A model generated the notes under the pieces. It saw nothing but the letters and a program-made list of their open reading frames with translations. It was not told the DNA's origin and searched no databases. Below are positions 6,151 to 6,206 of a stretch of 6,206 nucleotides of DNA, piece after piece (position 1 is the stretch's first letter; each line of letters opens with the position of its first letter). The DNA is from Chloroflexota bacterium (lineage in GTDB: Bacteria; Chloroflexota; Dehalococcoidia; Dehalococcoidales; WRFJ01), in NCBI GenBank assembly GCA_009778865.1, contig WRFJ01000060.1, forward strand, positions 1 through 6,206, given 5' to 3'. Both the position numbers and the translations under genes were made by a program.

Positions 6151-6206
6151 GTTTATTTCAAAAAAAAGGTTACTAACGATAAGTAGTGTAAAGAATAATA
6201 TCTTTC

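Larger units (their letters stand above)
5876..6206. other. 331-nt intergenic region upstream of the transporter gene
   Basis: No convincing protein gene is present in this AT-rich stretch. From the transporter side it contains the tightly spaced AAAGG before the start codon and a weak imperfect hairpin (5922-5945, GCAT/ATGC ends). Further out are the small palindrome ATGCGGCAT (5942-5950), an isolated TATAAT on the minus strand (5959-5954), the leader hairpin, the main promoter and its palindrome, and the 17-bp terminator. Beyond 6150 there is only an A-rich run (6160-6167) and a short GTTACTAAC palindrome (6169-6177), with no recognised gene end before the window stops. Confidence 0.6.

Overview
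The window looks like a chromosomal segment of an anaerobic, low-to-mid GC bacterium, most likely a Bacillota lineage (Clostridia, Negativicutes or a peptococcal relative). The reasons are the oxygen-sensitive ferredoxin-linked 2-oxoacid oxidoreductase, the gene order iorA-iorB-paaK-ACT that I associate with anaerobic Firmicutes, AT-rich spacers and purine-rich Shine-Dalgarno sites. The genus cannot be named from the sequence. All five confident genes lie on the minus strand, so the biological reading direction runs from position 6206 down to 1.

Region 5876-6206 has no confident gene but holds signals. There is a very strong 17-bp hairpin followed by a T-rich tract on the plus strand (6090-6150). 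There is a good sigma-70-type promoter on the minus strand (-35 at 6080-6085, -10 at 6057-6062, 17-nt spacer). An imperfect palindrome overlies that promoter (6053-6080). A second hairpin followed by a short U run lies in the transcribed leader (5998-6026). Region 4208-5875 encodes a 14-segment DHA2/EmrB-QacA-type drug:H+ antiporter of the major facilitator superfamily, whose leader would be about 175 nt long. The 93-nt gap 4115-4207 is almost entirely two adjacent inverted repeats.

Region 10-4114 is a tight operon: iorA and iorB (indolepyruvate:ferredoxin oxidoreductase, overlapping by the four bases ATGA), a phenylacetate-CoA ligase (12-nt gap) and a double-ACT-domain protein (17-nt gap). 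Together IorAB would interconvert aryl-pyruvates with aryl-acetyl-CoA plus CO2 and reduced ferredoxin. The ligase would interconvert aryl-acetates with aryl-acetyl-CoA at the cost of ATP. The ACT protein is a plausible amino-acid sensor. The set fits oxidative breakdown of Phe/Tyr/Trp, or the reverse route in which scavenged aryl-acetates are activated, reductively carboxylated and transaminated to aromatic amino acids. The sequence does not show the direction in vivo.

The main candidates for something undescribed are non-coding. One is a possible ribosome-mediated attenuator in front of the efflux gene, with a 10-codon reading frame overlapping a terminator-like hairpin. The second is an orphan plus-strand terminator that could end a small RNA. 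The third is the 56-nt hairpin element between the transporter and the ior operon. None is proven here.
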